From Sipunculus nudus (lineage: Eukaryota; Annelida; Sipuncula; Golfingiida; Sipunculidae), in contig CM049317.1 in assembly GCA_026874595.1 (NCBI GenBank), positions 53,771,618 through 53,835,617 of the forward strand: 64,000 nt of DNA. Direction: 5' to 3'. Made by a program: the position numbers and the translations under genes. Under the pieces are notes generated by a model. The model was not told the DNA's origin. It worked only from the letters and a program-made list of their open reading frames with translations, and ran no database searches. Below, in pieces: positions 1 to 12,689 of the stretch; within the stretch, counting starts at the first letter, position 1; the number at the start of each line of letters is the position of its first letter.

Positions 1-789
1 TAACATCCTTCAAATCAAAGTATAGGCACACAGCAATAAGAAAAAGTAGGTTAAGCTGATTGTTGGGGGAGTCAAGGTGGGTCCCTCCAGCCCACAGACT
101 ATATGACCTGTGCAAGAAACAGTTCACCTGTCACTGATGTGTTATTATGTGTTCAAATATTTTAGCTAGTCTTTATTTTTATTTAAACGCTATATGTCAT
201 AGTTAATGTAATTAGCGGTATATACCGATAACTTCGACTTTAATTGCGACAAAATTTTTCTAAGTGGAGTGTGAAAGCGAGAATCTATCTGCGGAGGGAG
301 CTTCTTTGCAAGGGCACGTGTATCGGCAAACGGGTAAACGCTTGATTTAGACCACGCCCAATTTCTTAAAATATGGCAGGATTTTGACGGATATTTATCT
401 GACACCGGACCTTTAAGTGTCACTGAAGAGGATACTTGTCATCATACTCATCTTATAACGTTATCTTTTTAAAACACTTCACCCTCGTGTCACACCTTAG
501 TAAAACTAAATAAATGATACCCATATTTTCACTGCTCTGCAATGACCCTAAAGACGGCAATGAATTGTGGCCAGATAACGTGATGCACGACATATTGCGC
601 AATGCATTTGTCAAGCGCTGACTTAAACGAACATTAGGTGGCATGCGGCAGATAGTTGGGAAACGCCGCTCCAAGTTTATGCGACAAAATATGAATACAC
701 TATATATTACCCGAAATTGTTTGTTGAATTACAAGCAGTTTTTTTAATTATTTAATCATTCTGATGCCTGTGTGCGTCACTAAGAAATG
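1..789. other. Unassigned AT-rich DNA
   Basis: I see no recognisable gene, repeat family or RNA. Open frames here are under 80 codons and lack splice or domain signals. Confidence 0.5.
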
Positions 790-795
790 TAATAA

Positions 796-826
<31 letters not shown>

Positions 827-840
827 AACAATAATCAATA
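790..840. repeat. (AAT)n microsatellite
   Basis: An imperfect AAT/ATA trinucleotide run with a few interruptions. Confidence 0.9.
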
Positions 841-1044
841 TAATTAATACGTATTTGTTTTTTTTTCTAGACCATGGTTAACCTGCTTCCGCTCTGATTT
901 GACTCGTCACACTCGACACACGTATCGTCGGTGCGCTCTCTAGGACAAGTTTGTTTTATTTTGCGGAATTATGCCCTTTTAGGCAGAATCATTAATAATT
1001 TTGATGTTTCCCCATTACGTGCCGTATTTCTTTTGTGCTATATG

Positions 1045-1750
1045 GTCTTCCAAGCCCGTAACGCTTTTTCAGGAGGCGCCTCGGGGATTTTCCTACAATA
1101 TGAGCTCACTAGCTGGCCTGTTATGACCGTGGCCAGAGCGCATGTCCTGTAAGAGGGCATTTCCGTGCAGTGCGCGATGACGCGGGTCCACTATAATGCC
1201 TTTTGATTTCCCATTCCATCTAAAGGAAGTTTCCCTCTCGAAGGGAAGTGAAGGTATCTAATTCAAAGACTACACGACTCCGCTTTCAATGCGAGAGCTT
1301 TTCAGTCTGAGTCTAGAGATGTGACCACCGTTTGATAAACTTTGTATAGGTTACAGACATTTTGATTTTTCTAAATTCAAAAGTATCTAAGCATGATAAC
1401 TATGGTTTCAAATGTCTGGCCAATTCATGTGTTTTTAAACGATTTTCTTCAAAAAGTAGCCCTAAAACTTAAATATTATCCGGATTAGGTTGGAGGGGGG
1501 GGGGGAGGGGGTTGTTAAGATCTGCTGTCTGTAGGGACGATGACACATGAAAAAATATCATTACTACATTTTTAAATTGATAGGATATCCATTAACAGAC
1601 CAGATCCGTGTAGTCGGGGCAAACATACCTTCGCCCAGAATCTCCTTTAATATCAGTCCTGTGTTCACGTGCTTGCGTTTCATTTGTGAACATTGTCATG
1701 CTTTGGTAACAGGAGTTCACCTTGCGAGTGACAGAAAAACATGAATATGA
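1045..1750. repeat. Tandem duplication, copy 1
   Basis: This block matches 1905-2410 in the same order. Shared landmarks are 'acgctttttcaggaggcg', 'gaccaccgttt.ataa', 'aactatggttt', a G run after 'agccct', and 'gttcacc..gcgagtg.cagaa'. The copies are clearly diverged and differ by indels, so this is an old duplication. No coding content is recognised. A poly-G run lies at about 1494-1512. Confidence 0.7.
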
Positions 1751-1904
1751 ATGGGTGGCTTCCACACGGGGACAAAGGAATGGTTCGTTGTCATAATGGT
1801 GTAAGGGAAAATATGTATTGTGGTTATTTTTATTACCTCCAAACTAAAATGGACTTTTGATATGTCCTTATCTTATCCCTCTTCAAATGTTCAGCAAAAC
1901 ATTT

Positions 1905-2410
1905 TTCGCCCGTCACGCTTTTTCAGGAGGCGACCTGTCTTCCCCACTGACCCCCATTTCCATTATATCGCTGTTTAAGGAATTTTACTCTGTCAAAAGG
2001 AAGTGAAGATTTTAAAATCAGGCGCGGAACACATGTCCACACGAATCTTTCGATAGGGAGCACTTTTCCTTTGAGTGGACACAAAGAGCTGTTACCCTTT
2101 ACACGATCACCGTTTAATAGGTTTACAGGTATGTTTTTTTTTTTATTATTCAGAACTATCTTTCCATATTAACTATGGTTTTAATAGTTCGGCCGATTAA
2201 TATGTTGTTTGAAATAAGTTTTTCAAAAGGAAGCCCTGGCGGGGGGGGGGGGGGGGGGATTATACACACTTCAAGGTCCTCAATCTCTTGGGGACCTTGA
2301 AATCCCCACAAGAATCTACTTATCAGTCGTTCCTGCATACGTGCACGTTCGAGGTAAAACATCGTCATGGTTGAGAAACATAGGTTCACCAGGCGAGTGG
2401 CAGAACAACG
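1905..2410. repeat. Tandem duplication, copy 2
   Basis: Second, shorter copy of the block at 1045-1750, about 860 bp downstream in the same orientation. It ends with the motif pair 'ggttcaccaggcgagtggca' and carries its own poly-G run at about 2240-2258. Confidence 0.7.
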
Positions 2411-2778
2411 AAAATTACGAAAATTTCCGAATTACCACACATATTCTGAAAAAAAGTTAAACCTTCTGTGACAAGTATTTCAGGTCGCAAAACCCTGGCA
2501 CTTCGTACCGTGGATTGTCCTATTAATTTTACCAATTCCCTGTTGACATCCATGTGATTGCATATAGTATAACTATTGATTGACATATGTTTAGAACCCG
2601 TGACAGTAAAAAATTAATGGAAAAAATGTAGGTGAGACAAAATTGTGTTCTCCCTGTACCCGTATATTCACAGAATACGGTATCAAATAGAATTTTATAA
2701 CCTATCTACCCACGTTAAGTGTACAGTACATCCATTTTCTGTCTGCGTGGATAAGATACATGTAGAAAAAATAGGAAT

Positions 2779-2931
2779 AGACAAGACATGACAGACATGA
2801 CAAGACATGACTAGACAAGACATGTCAAGACAAGACAGAACAAGACATGATAAGACATGACAAAACAAGACATACCAAGAAAAGACAAGGCGTAACAAGA
2901 AAAGACAAGACATGACAAAGACAAGAGATGA
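2779..2931. repeat. GACAAGACAT-type minisatellite
   Basis: About 150 bp built from imperfect units of 'gacaagacat', with variants such as 'gacagacat' and 'gacaaaacaa'. The plus strand is almost pyrimidine-poor, giving strong A+G strand asymmetry. The minus-strand reading frame here is low-complexity (MSCLV-like repeats) and not a gene. Confidence 0.85.
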
Positions 2932-5014
2932 TGAGATAGGATAATTTATTCAGCCCATATAGATACATTATACAGGTAATTGGTGTGATGTTGTCAGCAC
3001 GACATTAAACAACAATAACAGACAATATGACTGGATACGAATCAATTTAAAAGTAAAACATATTACACAAAGTAATAGTTTCAGGAATAAAAGAATATCT
3101 ATGGCGATTGGTTTTCCATGCTGTTGATCTTGGACTTCTATTATATGTAAACTATTAATCATACGGTGAGTTTGATACATCTCTGGGTATACATTTGCTT
3201 TATTCCATGCCTTCTTGTACCGGACGGTAACATTTTCAACTGAAACAGCAGTTATTCTCTCAGTAGTTCTGGTTCAGTGAATTTGATTAAGTTCCATCAT
3301 AGTGATTCCTTTAAACCAGGCTGTCGTTTAAAAAACCCATCTTAACTAGAGAAGTATAAAACTTTGTTTATAAATATATCGATACGAATCGATACGCAAC
3401 GTGAGGTTAGAGAGTTTTATATACATATTCATCGCATCGATAAGAAACATAAATGGAAATGCTAACATTGTAATATATTCATATTTTGTAGTCATATTTT
3501 GTAACTTGTACTGCAGTGCAACAACCATTTATCTGTGAATCACAATTTAGCAAAGTTTAGGCAAAATATGTAAATGACAGCATAAAAATGCATGTGGCAT
3601 CAATCATTTTGATGAGCTGTCCTCTTGTTTTATATGCATTCTCCATAGTATAATAGCTTAAAGTATTTAAAACAAAAAAAAAATCATCCAGTCCCTATAG
3701 TTTTATTGTTACGGAGCCCAGAGAACAGAGTCACCGGCATTATAAATAGACATCGGCTTTAAGTGGATAATATGCATATGTACAAGCAACAAAAAATGAC
3801 TAAAAATATTCATATTATACTTATTAAACATATTATACTTAAACAGGCCGACCGATAAATAGCTCTACTTTATACAGCTAACATGTGATGCTAATGTCTA
3901 CGAGCCCTTGTAAAAATATGGACTAATTTAAATATTTTATTCAGGTGATTGACGAAGATCTATCATAAAAAGTAATACTTTAGAGGAATTTATGTTGTAA
4001 AAGTCTGTGGAACTATTGGTAAAAATACATAAAGGGAATATATTTATTCAGACCCAGAGAAGATCAACCAACCTCAGCTGCTGCAAATAACTTGATATAT
4101 TAGAAAGATAAAGAAATTTTGTAATTCAATTGTACTTTGATGAGATTGCAGAATCTTTATTTTTTTTCATGATGTTAAGCGTGTTGGCAAGAACACTCCA
4201 CCGGAAAAGTGAGACAAATACGGATATGTTTTATGCAGTGAACCTCAAAGCTGAGGTTCAAATGTCAAAGATGAATAAAGTGTATGAAACAGACGGTGTT
4301 TCACTATTTTAGCAAGATCCGAAGAAATAGTGGCATAAAACCTTAACAATTTTCTTTCCGTCAGTATCCGAGTCTCCACTGTCAATCTAAAGGAACAGCA
4401 AACCAACGGAATCATAAAAAGAAACTTTTAGAAAAGAATATTAATTCGTTTGCAAGAAATCAATCCGTCGGGTTTAATTCGTCAACGTTATTTCTTCAGA
4501 GAACATTAAAGGAAAATTGGAAAGCAATTCCAGGATGGATCTGAATATTTTTGGCCTCGTGATTGATTAAATCTGGAACCTGTGCAATTGTGTATGCACA
4601 TTTCGGGGCACATGAAAACTTGACATTTATGTTATTATTACAATTTTTATATAGTTTTTGAAAATATAAATGCACAAGTCTTAATTCCTTACCTTAAAAT
4701 TGGTTGCAGTAAGTGTTGACGCCATTCCATTATGAAATGTTTTATTATGATATCATATTATAGTATGACGCCTTGATACATTATGACCTCATGTCATATA
4801 TCTTATGTCTTGAAAGGATTAGAACGGTTTCAACATAAAAAAGAAAGCCATGGGAGGCTACACGCCTCCGTAACCCTGATACCAGCATTACTGTGTTGAT
4901 TAACCGAAAAGGAACCATGGAACCGTATCCAGATCAGTCCAAAATGCAACCAACACTTCCTTGGCCTTCTACGTGGGTATTAAACAGAAAGGGAAACACG
5001 CCTAGGATCCTCCC
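2932..5014. other. Unassigned AT-rich DNA
   Basis: About 2 kb with no gene or repeat family I can name. It contains short A/T homopolymers only. Confidence 0.5.
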
Positions 5015-5160
5015 GAGTGGTCCATCGAGCCTGGTTGACTCCAGGATTATCGCATGTAAGCCCCTGTCACGTGGTCCGAAACTGTAAAGTTGTAAATATT
5101 TCTTAAGTTAGCAAGCATTAAAAAATTGGGGGCAGTAACCTCAACCTCCACAAAAACATA
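5015..5160 (+). repeat. SINE tail fragment (tRNA-headed SINE family 1)
   Basis: The 3' part of the SINE seen complete at 16340-16752. It shares 'gcctggttgac.ccagga', 'cctgtcacgt.gtccgaaac', 'aagttagca..cattaaa' and the terminal 'ggcagtaacctc..cc'. The tRNA-like head is missing, as in many truncated or decayed copies. Confidence 0.75.
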
Positions 5161-6438
5161 AATAAAATGTAAGGAAATCATGTTAAAATTTATATAAAAG
5201 AAAAAGAGAATCTATAGTCGTCTCTGTATATTTCTATATATTTCACCAACTCATTCTGTTTAGAAATACACGGAATACTTATCATTAAGAGGTTAAGCTG
5301 CGTGTGTTATGTTGTGTAAGTGAACACAGGCCCGCATACGTGGGATCGGGTGTGCTTTGGGAACGTACGGCTGGCGTAGCCTCCTTTCGTACACAGTTTG
5401 CATTACATGTTATACAGTTAAACCCGTGATCCGGGAACTTCATGAACTGCTTGAGTAGACAAGTATGCTATCTAATATAATTATAGGTGCACAGTTTTAG
5501 CCTTATAACGCTGGAATGGTCATTGTTTCATGTGAGCCCTGTTAACCAGACTGTGTGTATCATTAGATTTAGTTTTTGCTGTAAGGGCTTCAGTGAATAA
5601 GTAATATTTTGTAGGCCCAAATGTAAACGTAAGGGGCTTCCTTTAAATGTAAAAAAAAAATGAAGTTTGACAGTAATTTCGAGACAAGTAGCCCCGGCCG
5701 TCCCACAGTGCCATACAAAATACAGAGACTAGTTTCGAGTCGAAACGACATCTGGGGTGGGTTACAATAAAGATACTTTAATCATGTAGGTGACTAAAGC
5801 CGAGAGGCATTTGTGCGTCACCTTAGTAACCATAATGGCGTTACAACTGTAACAATGGCTTTTAGCAGAGCTACTGGCTTTGAGTCATGTATAATGTTAT
5901 TGCAACTAACAGGCCCATGGCGGAAGAATGTCTCCCCCAATCTGTAGGAGTTATAATCAGGTAAAGAAAGGCGTGGTGTCAGTTGAATAAGGTTAATAAC
6001 AAAGCCTCGGAAGATGTCATCTCTAAGAGCCCCACCTCTAAGGTACACGACAAACAATTCTAATGACTGTAATATGAGAGAAACATATCGTATCAAGGAC
6101 CAGGCTACCGATAGGTAAGCAATCAGAGAACTGGCCACCTGGTACTATTGCATTAGTGAAAGCGTCTTAATAAGCTGTAATTTAATCAAATTTAATTTAT
6201 ATCTGTCTAATTATTGTTATGGTACATATAATACAGTGCTGATTATAGTGAGGGTGAGAGTCAGTTTCTAGAAGTTAGCCCAGTTTTGACTGATTTTGAG
6301 GTGGTCGGCTAGTTAGCGCCAGATCGGCTCTCTGACATTATGGCAAGCTTAATGGCTTGTAGGGGGCCCTAACTGAGTCGTGTTTGTCACGGCTAGTCGG
6401 CAAGTGAGGTAGTCAGTTAGAGACTGCTATAAGAGCCA

Positions 6439-6499
<61 letters not shown>

Positions 6500-7831
6500 A
6501 AGGTGTTTGCGAGGATGTGTGTGTGTTTTGGGAATACTGATCACATGTTCTCTGTAGCATTCATGAAGCGATCCTTGTCAGATTAGCCACTCCCTTCTTT
6601 TAATAAAACAAAAATAATGGTCGATAGGTGGTCTACAGAAACGATAAACCATTGGCCATGCGATTATCAGCCATCCTGTTGACAACAGGAGAATGCACAA
6701 TAATTAAACGTTTTAGCTGCGCCATTCTGTGCACTAATATATGATTTTAACAGAATGTTAAATCGAGAACTGCACCGCAGCGCTTAATGAGGCTGCAAAT
6801 ATCTGAATAGTTGTTTTTGACAACGCCTCAACATAAACCAGATTAATTGTACTTTTAAACACAACCTACCATGTGTGTTGTAACTCAGCACAATGATAAA
6901 TCCCCCTGCATGTTTATTTACTTTTGGACCACATGGATAGACGCATCGTCCGCACAGGTGACTGGACGATAGTCCATTAGCCTAATGGTTTATGAGTTCA
7001 CATGAGTTCATAGCTCATAACCTAATGTTAAGATGATTAGTTGTTTATCAGGATATCGATGAAATGAGATTGATGGTCGTAGCGGTGCATTTTCACATAT
7101 GGCTTGTGTCATGATACATTACCAGATCAGATGCTTCCTGAGTCTTGTATTAAATGCGTACATGTAAGTGTGTTCCTCTGTGAGTATAGGAGCTAGAAAA
7201 AGAGCCTGATTACCATATGAATTCGAAGAAACCGAGAACTATGAAACATTTAAAACAACACATTCTTAATTGAAATGAAATATGCCTAATATCACAGAAT
7301 TGATAAGCATAATAATCATGATAGTCCTAACAACCATACTCAAGAAGGCAGCAACCCGACCCCATCCTCCCCCCGGAGACAAGAGGTGACCACAGAAAAA
7401 ATATTTATTTTGCAAGTATCAGATGCAGTTATTAATACTATTTAGTTAGTTTGATGTTAACTATATCTAAACAAAGGTTACAAAATTCAGGAATTTCCAA
7501 ATTAAAGGTATGACACCAGAAACTTAGTCCCATGTGAGGCTGATCGGTATTTCTGTATGAAAAATAATATCAGCCGAGAATCAGTCAACGCCAACGTTAG
7601 ATACTATAGTCCCGATTACCAGACTTCACTAAAGATTTGTTTGGATTCTGTCCTGTGATTTTGTAACTGAGGTTTCTTGAAGTCACTCAGTCTCAAGCAA
7701 ATATTATTTATTTTGTAAAACTGCGGTGAACTGCGCTGTGGTCTAATGTTTACAAAGTAGTCGTTCATATCAAAGACAGCAACCTATAAAAATGTGATGG
7801 TGGCATGGTTCATTAATGTCAAGTATAATTG
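5161..7831. other. Mostly unassigned DNA
   Basis: It includes a fragment at about 5665-5750 related to the dispersed repeat at 54510-54770 ('cc.tcccacagtgcc'), and a minus-strand open frame at 5818-6138 (106 codons) without family resemblance. A (TA)n run occupies 6441-6496. No supported gene. Confidence 0.45.
6441..6496. repeat. (TA)n microsatellite
   Basis: An uninterrupted AT dinucleotide tract of about 56 bp. Confidence 0.95.
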
Positions 7832-8010
7832 TATACAGTCAGCCTCTCCAAACGAAAACCTTTGTTTGGTGACCACCTCAAAATAACGACCACTTTTACG
7901 GCCCTAATTATTTTTTTATCTTCATATTAAACATCGCTTAGATGACCTCCTCGAAAATGCGACATCTTAAACCGAGGTTTTGGTGGTCGTAATCTGAGGT
8001 TTCACTATAT
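7832..8010. mobile_element. MITE, mariner/Tc-like terminal repeats
   Basis: About 180 bp bounded by imperfect inverted repeats, 'TACAGTCAGCCTCTCCAAACG' on the left and the complement of 'CGTAATCTGAGGTTTCACTATA' on the right, next to TA. It contains the typical 'gaccacc..aacgacca' / 'ggtggtcg' inverted core. No transposase. The TA-adjacent TIR form suggests a mariner-type MITE (inference). Related copy at 39141-39312. Confidence 0.7.
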
Positions 8011-8035
8011 ATATAAATTGCTTTTAATGCTTCTT

Positions 8036-8147
8036 TTTACTGGCTTCTGATCTAGTCAGCAACGGTCCATGACTGCCACAAGAACCAACCTAGAACCTTT
8101 TAACCCAATAGCTTTAAGTTTCGCGCGTCCGATTGGGCCGAGTGAGA
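8036..8147 (+). repeat. Left arm of perfect 112-bp inverted repeat
   Basis: Base-for-base reverse complement of 9896-10007, checked over its full length with no mismatch. It starts 'TTTACTGGCTTC' and ends 'GGGCCGAGTGAGA'. Flanking and internal sequence are unrelated between the arms. An internal 'CCCAAT...ATTGGG' pair could form a short hairpin in each arm. It may be a long TIR or two inverted copies of a conserved element. Confidence 0.9.
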
Positions 8148-8215
8148 GTCTTTTAATGATTAAAAGTAAAATTAAAATCAAATTAACTCTAGTGACTTTT
8201 TAAGAATCCTTCCGA

Positions 8216-8217
<2 letters not shown>

Positions 8218-8260
<43 letters not shown>
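8218..8260. repeat. (TA)n microsatellite
   Basis: A pure AT dinucleotide tract of about 43 bp. Confidence 0.95.
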
Positions 8261-8263
<3 letters not shown>

Positions 8264-9294
8264 CAGTTTTGTTTCATTAAGTACTGCAAAAATTAAATTT
8301 TGTCTCATTAAAAACTGCAATTTTAAGTATAGTAGTATAATTCGCCAGTGAATAATCTTAAAGCCTGTTACCCACCTACATTATTTGAAGAATATTTCCG
8401 GTTTACTATAAGTTCTAAGATATTATATATTGTAAATACACGGCTGCTATTGCAATGGACCCCTTTAAATTTAAATACTTTATATGCATATACCAGTTTT
8501 CAATAAAGTTTAAATCATTCTTCCAATGTTATACTAATACGAAATACATAAAACAATATGCGCTAAAAGATTTCTGAATTGTAAAAGCACATTCTGATCT
8601 GTCAAGTATCTCGCTCCCGGGACGCGTGTTTACTTACCACCGGCGCGGTTCGCGGGTCTGTGTCTGAGCCGACAAAAGAAAAACTGAATTGTCACGTTCC
8701 AGTGAGAGAAGATTGCTACATGTACCAATATATTATAAAGATATATGTTGATCTTGGACCCGAAGCATATAGTCTATCCGCAGCGCATACCTTCTGCGTG
8801 GGGCATTAACAGTGTACCAAACTGAATCGCTTCATCCATTAAAATACAGACAAACTTGATACTAAGGAACGGCAAAGTATAATCCCTGCTGTGCATGTTG
8901 TATACAACTGTACTGACGTCTTCTTTATCAGGGTTGAGTTATGTCACGAAGTGGATCATGTCATGCTGGCATATTTGCCCTATTTTGCTTAATAATGGGT
9001 TATTTTATTCTTGTGTTTAGCTGTATCTTAATATCTTTGAGTTATTTCGTCGTGAGATAATATTGGAATTCAATAAGGGTTACCCGTTGCTCCGGGACAA
9101 GTTATGCAATGATAGAAGTACATGTAGTATTGTTCCCATTCTATTAAGTATTCAGCGTGATCATAAATACATATAAACTTAAGTCGCAAAGGGGTCCCAG
9201 GCATTGTATGAGGCATGAATACAGATGAGCCTTCAGGGTAAGAGGGTTTATAACAGGGTATCATATCCAGAGAGTTCGTCTCGGTCCAGAAGCC

Positions 9295-9454
9295 AGCCAG
9301 CCGCCAGTTGAGGACCAGTGCCGCAAGTCGATGACCAGTGCCACCAGTCGGGATCCAGTGCCATCAATCGGGGTCAAGTGCCGCCAGTCGGGTTTCAGTG
9401 CCGCCACCTGGGGACCAGTGCCGCTAGTCGTGGTCCAGTGCCTTCAGTATTGCC
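9295..9454. repeat. 20-bp minisatellite, about 7-8 units
   Basis: Units follow the pattern 'ccagtgccgccagtcgggga' with an exact 20-bp register from about 9315 to 9454 and a partial unit before. Units differ at 2-5 positions, so the array is not newly expanded. It is markedly more GC-rich than its surroundings. Confidence 0.9.
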
Positions 9455-9895
9455 AGTTTAGGACGTCTAGAGATTGTTTATCCGGACTCTGTATGTACCT
9501 AGAGTTGTTTTGCCAGTGCATTACATGTGGATAATATCCTTGCTTTTGTAACCCCCCTCCCCTATACTATCCCAGATTTGCATGCAATATTGAGAATAAA
9601 CTTTCCAGACACTAAATATCTTCTAGGAAAACATGAAATTATCAAAATAATGTTCAAAAAGGAAAATATCAGTCATGTTTTACATCAATTTCCTTTACTG
9701 TACACTTTCAGCTGTAACTATTAAAGTCGACGAATGGAAAGAGTTATGCGGGGACCAGGATGAAGGAATTCGTCTTGGAACTCGAAAAAATGAATCATGC
9801 ATCACACGCGAACTTGAATGAATTTGTTCCCCTCTTGCGGAGGCATCAATAAGGGCTTTCCTGAAGGCGGCTGTAGGCGTCTGTGACGCTCAAAA

Positions 9896-10007
9896 TCTCA
9901 CTCGGCCCAATCGGACGCGCGAAACTTAAAGCTATTGGGTTAAAAGGTTCTAGGTTGGTTCTTGTGGCAGTCATGGACCGTTGCTGACTAGATCAGAAGC
10001 CAGTAAA
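9896..10007 (-). repeat. Right arm of perfect 112-bp inverted repeat
   Basis: Exact reverse complement of 8036-8147. It begins 'TCTCACTCGGCCC' and ends 'GAAGCCAGTAAA'. No convincing target-site duplication is seen outside the arms; short T-rich flanks make this ambiguous. Confidence 0.9.
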
Positions 10008-10088
10008 TTGTCTTACCTTTGATAACTCTCTAATCAAATGTCATAACACATATATTATCATATAATTATACGAAAATTATATAAAATT

Positions 10089-10090
<2 letters not shown>

Positions 10091-10166
<76 letters not shown>
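10091..10166. repeat. (TA)n microsatellite
   Basis: An AT tract with a single G interruption. Confidence 0.95.
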
Positions 10167-10170
<4 letters not shown>

Positions 10171-11354
10171 ACAGCCCTTCAAAATTTAACAAAGATCGCC
10201 TCCACTTGATACTCTCCAAATTCTCATGTAACGCTTCAAAATTTGTGCCTGAGCGTCAGGGGATCTATTTTATTCCAGTTGATAGTCCTGAATAGTATTA
10301 CTGTTTTAATTTATCCAGTGGTTACTGCGTGTTTATTAACATACATTATTACGCATATTAATTCACCTAAACGCTTCGTCGTGTGCGTCAAGCTCTCATT
10401 AAGTGTGCATGTTCCGTCAGACAATTGTAATTTGACGGTAATTGAATAATAATTCACTTATCCACCACCCACACCTTCACCCTGGCCAAAGGGCGTTGTT
10501 AGATTAACGCCCGGTATTGAATTATATATTGATGGACACTATTATCATTGAAAGGATAGTAAATTTTCTGATAATACATAAATTATAGGAGTATGACAAA
10601 GTTATAGCTCAAACTCTCATAGATTTTTAAAGATCCTGTTTTGACTTTGGCTGCATGGCAGCCCCAGTACAATGGCGGGTTGATTGCCGATTTGGTCCAG
10701 CTTGGCACAACTCTTGGTACCGTAGAACACCTCAGGATATCTCTGATAATCTCACCTAAACCCGTATACGAAAACCAGACTCAAGAAACTGAAATACTTA
10801 AATACTTGATGTCATAGCAACCCCGAGTATAAGCTCTCAACTATGTTTCGCTTTTTTAATGGAATTTAATTTTTGTTTTATTTGATCAAAATTTTAAGCC
10901 GAAAAAGGAACTTGATCAGAGGAATAAGCAAAACAAGGTTTGACTCTTGTCATGCAGTTTGATATTAGCCCACTAACATGTGGTTCCCAGTTGCTTAAAA
11001 CTGTGTACCTTTAAAAAAATAAAATATTATATGAACATCAGTGTGAATTTTACAAATACATTTTGTACAGAGTTTGAATAGATATATACTTTATGACGGT
11101 CTAATATGGAGTAAATTATTAGCTGTAAATGAGTCATGCAACCTAGGATATTAACTGATCAGATGGTTACCTTGTGAACAAAACAAAACCAGACGTGAAA
11201 CCCAAATAAGATACATCGATCGGCCTGCGCAGAATTATTGCATAATTAGCCGCACTATGACGCCTGTGTGTGTGTGTGGGGGGGGGGGGTATAGGAAGAG
11301 CTGCCCCCACCAATGCTCAGTAACATTTATTAAAATGTGTGAATAAATTTGATC
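10167..11354. other. Unassigned AT-rich DNA
   Basis: No gene or named repeat. Contains a (TG)n-G run at about 11264-11290. Confidence 0.45.
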
Positions 11355-11973
11355 CGCTTAAAAATAAGATTGTATTTAATTTGGCAAATTTGTGGTACAG
11401 AAATACATATTTTAAACTTCTGTACGCCTACAAACTGGTTATAAATCAGAAAACGCTATACAAAATAAAATAATGAAAATATATTAAGTGCATCAGTACG
11501 TCTTAATTATCTTTCCTTTTCTTAGTGTTTTATATAATAAGGGATGCTAAAATAATAACGTTAATGGACTAATGCTATTGTTTACTCAAACCCATATGAG
11601 AATAAAGTACACCATAACGCTAACTGTAACCCTTATCTTGAGCAATTCTCTACCTGTAAGTGGCTATCAATACTCTTAAGTCACATTATAAGTCACAAAC
11701 CACTTTATTACAGAGGAGATCAGCAAAAAAAGCATTTTCTCTAATTCTCAAGCTACCAGCAGCAAACGTTCACCAAAACAAAGATCTAGGCTACACACAG
11801 GTACAACGTAACATGATGGTCAACGACTGATCTTACGGCTGTTTTTTGTTTTGTTTTGTTTTTTTTTTGTTTTTTTTGCTTCCTTTTTCGGTACTGAATA
11901 TATAGTGTTTGATAAAAAGTTACTTTAACACTGTGCCTACAGCACTGATTTGTATGGTGTACCCTCAGATGGT
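11355..11973. repeat. Segmental duplication block X, copy 1 (left part)
   Basis: Matches 17865-18375 in order. Landmarks are 'ataaatcagaaaac', 'aataacgttaatgg', 'gtaagtggc.atcaatactctta', 'cacattataagtcaca' and 'gt.gtaccctcaga'. The match stops exactly where an LTR begins at 11974. It resumes at about 12690. Divergence is substantial. Confidence 0.75.
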
Positions 11974-12636
11974 TGTTACAATTGCCCTTTTTTATTGTGT
12001 GCAGCGGTCTTGCACGTGTTTCTTTTACTGTGCGCAGGGGTGCTCCATGCGTTGTTGACATTTGGTTCATGTGCTCGTATTGTAGTCGCCTCGCCTGGCC
12101 GGATGTTGCAGCTCGGTTTAATCCGCATTGGTCGAACCATGGCGTGTAGATACAAAGCGTTCTTTGTTCTAGTATGTTCTTTGAGCGTTTGTATTACGTA
12201 TTGTTCTTTTCGATTGATCGTGAAAGGGAATTTTCTAGAGTTTTAGGAGGAAAGGTTTTAAATAGAGGTTGTGTTTTAAAGCCGAGAGAGAGGTGAGAGA
12301 ATATTCCAGCGGACGAAGAAAGTGGGACCTTTTCCGATACATGCAGCAGTTATAGATTTTCTTCAAATTTATAACGGATTTTATGTAGTCTTCAGTTTGC
12401 CTTTCGGATCACCGCCAGAATTTCAGTTTTGGATAACAGTAGATTGATTTTGTACTTACATTTGATTGTAATTACATTGGACTATTATTCTCCGAAAAAA
12501 TTTGTGTGAACTGTTCATCCAGCTTATATATTTTTAAAGGACTTGTCGCTGTGACAGTGGTGGTTTCTAGGGACTGTGCACTTTGTTTATTTTACTGTGT
12601 GATTGTTTTGATTTGCTGTTATACTGCTGTTGGGGT
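11974..12636 (+). mobile_element. Degenerate solo LTR (family L), 3' truncated
   Basis: Starts TGTTACA. It shares with 43515-44352 the blocks 'tttattgtgtg', 'gccgagagag.tgagagaatattccagcgga', 'cattggact.ttattctccga' and 'gtgacagtggtgg'. A TATA-like 'tttaaatagagg' is present. It ends in a G run before reaching the usual polyadenylation region. It interrupts block X copy 1, so it inserted after the duplication or only into this copy. Confidence 0.75.
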
Positions 12637-12689
12637 GGGGGTGGGGGGGGGGGGTATAAACACCCCAATGATAACAATGAGTGACTCAT

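Larger units (their letters stand above)
8148..9895. other. Interior between the 112-bp inverted arms
   Basis: About 1.75 kb with no transposase-like frame. It contains a (TA)n tract at 8218-8260 and a GC-richer 20-bp minisatellite at 9295-9454. If the arms are terminal repeats this would be a non-autonomous cargo region. Confidence 0.5.

Noticed and set aside
5818-6138. 106-codon minus-strand open frame
   Set aside because: No recognisable motif, no splice context and no second copy. Possible but unsupported as a gene.
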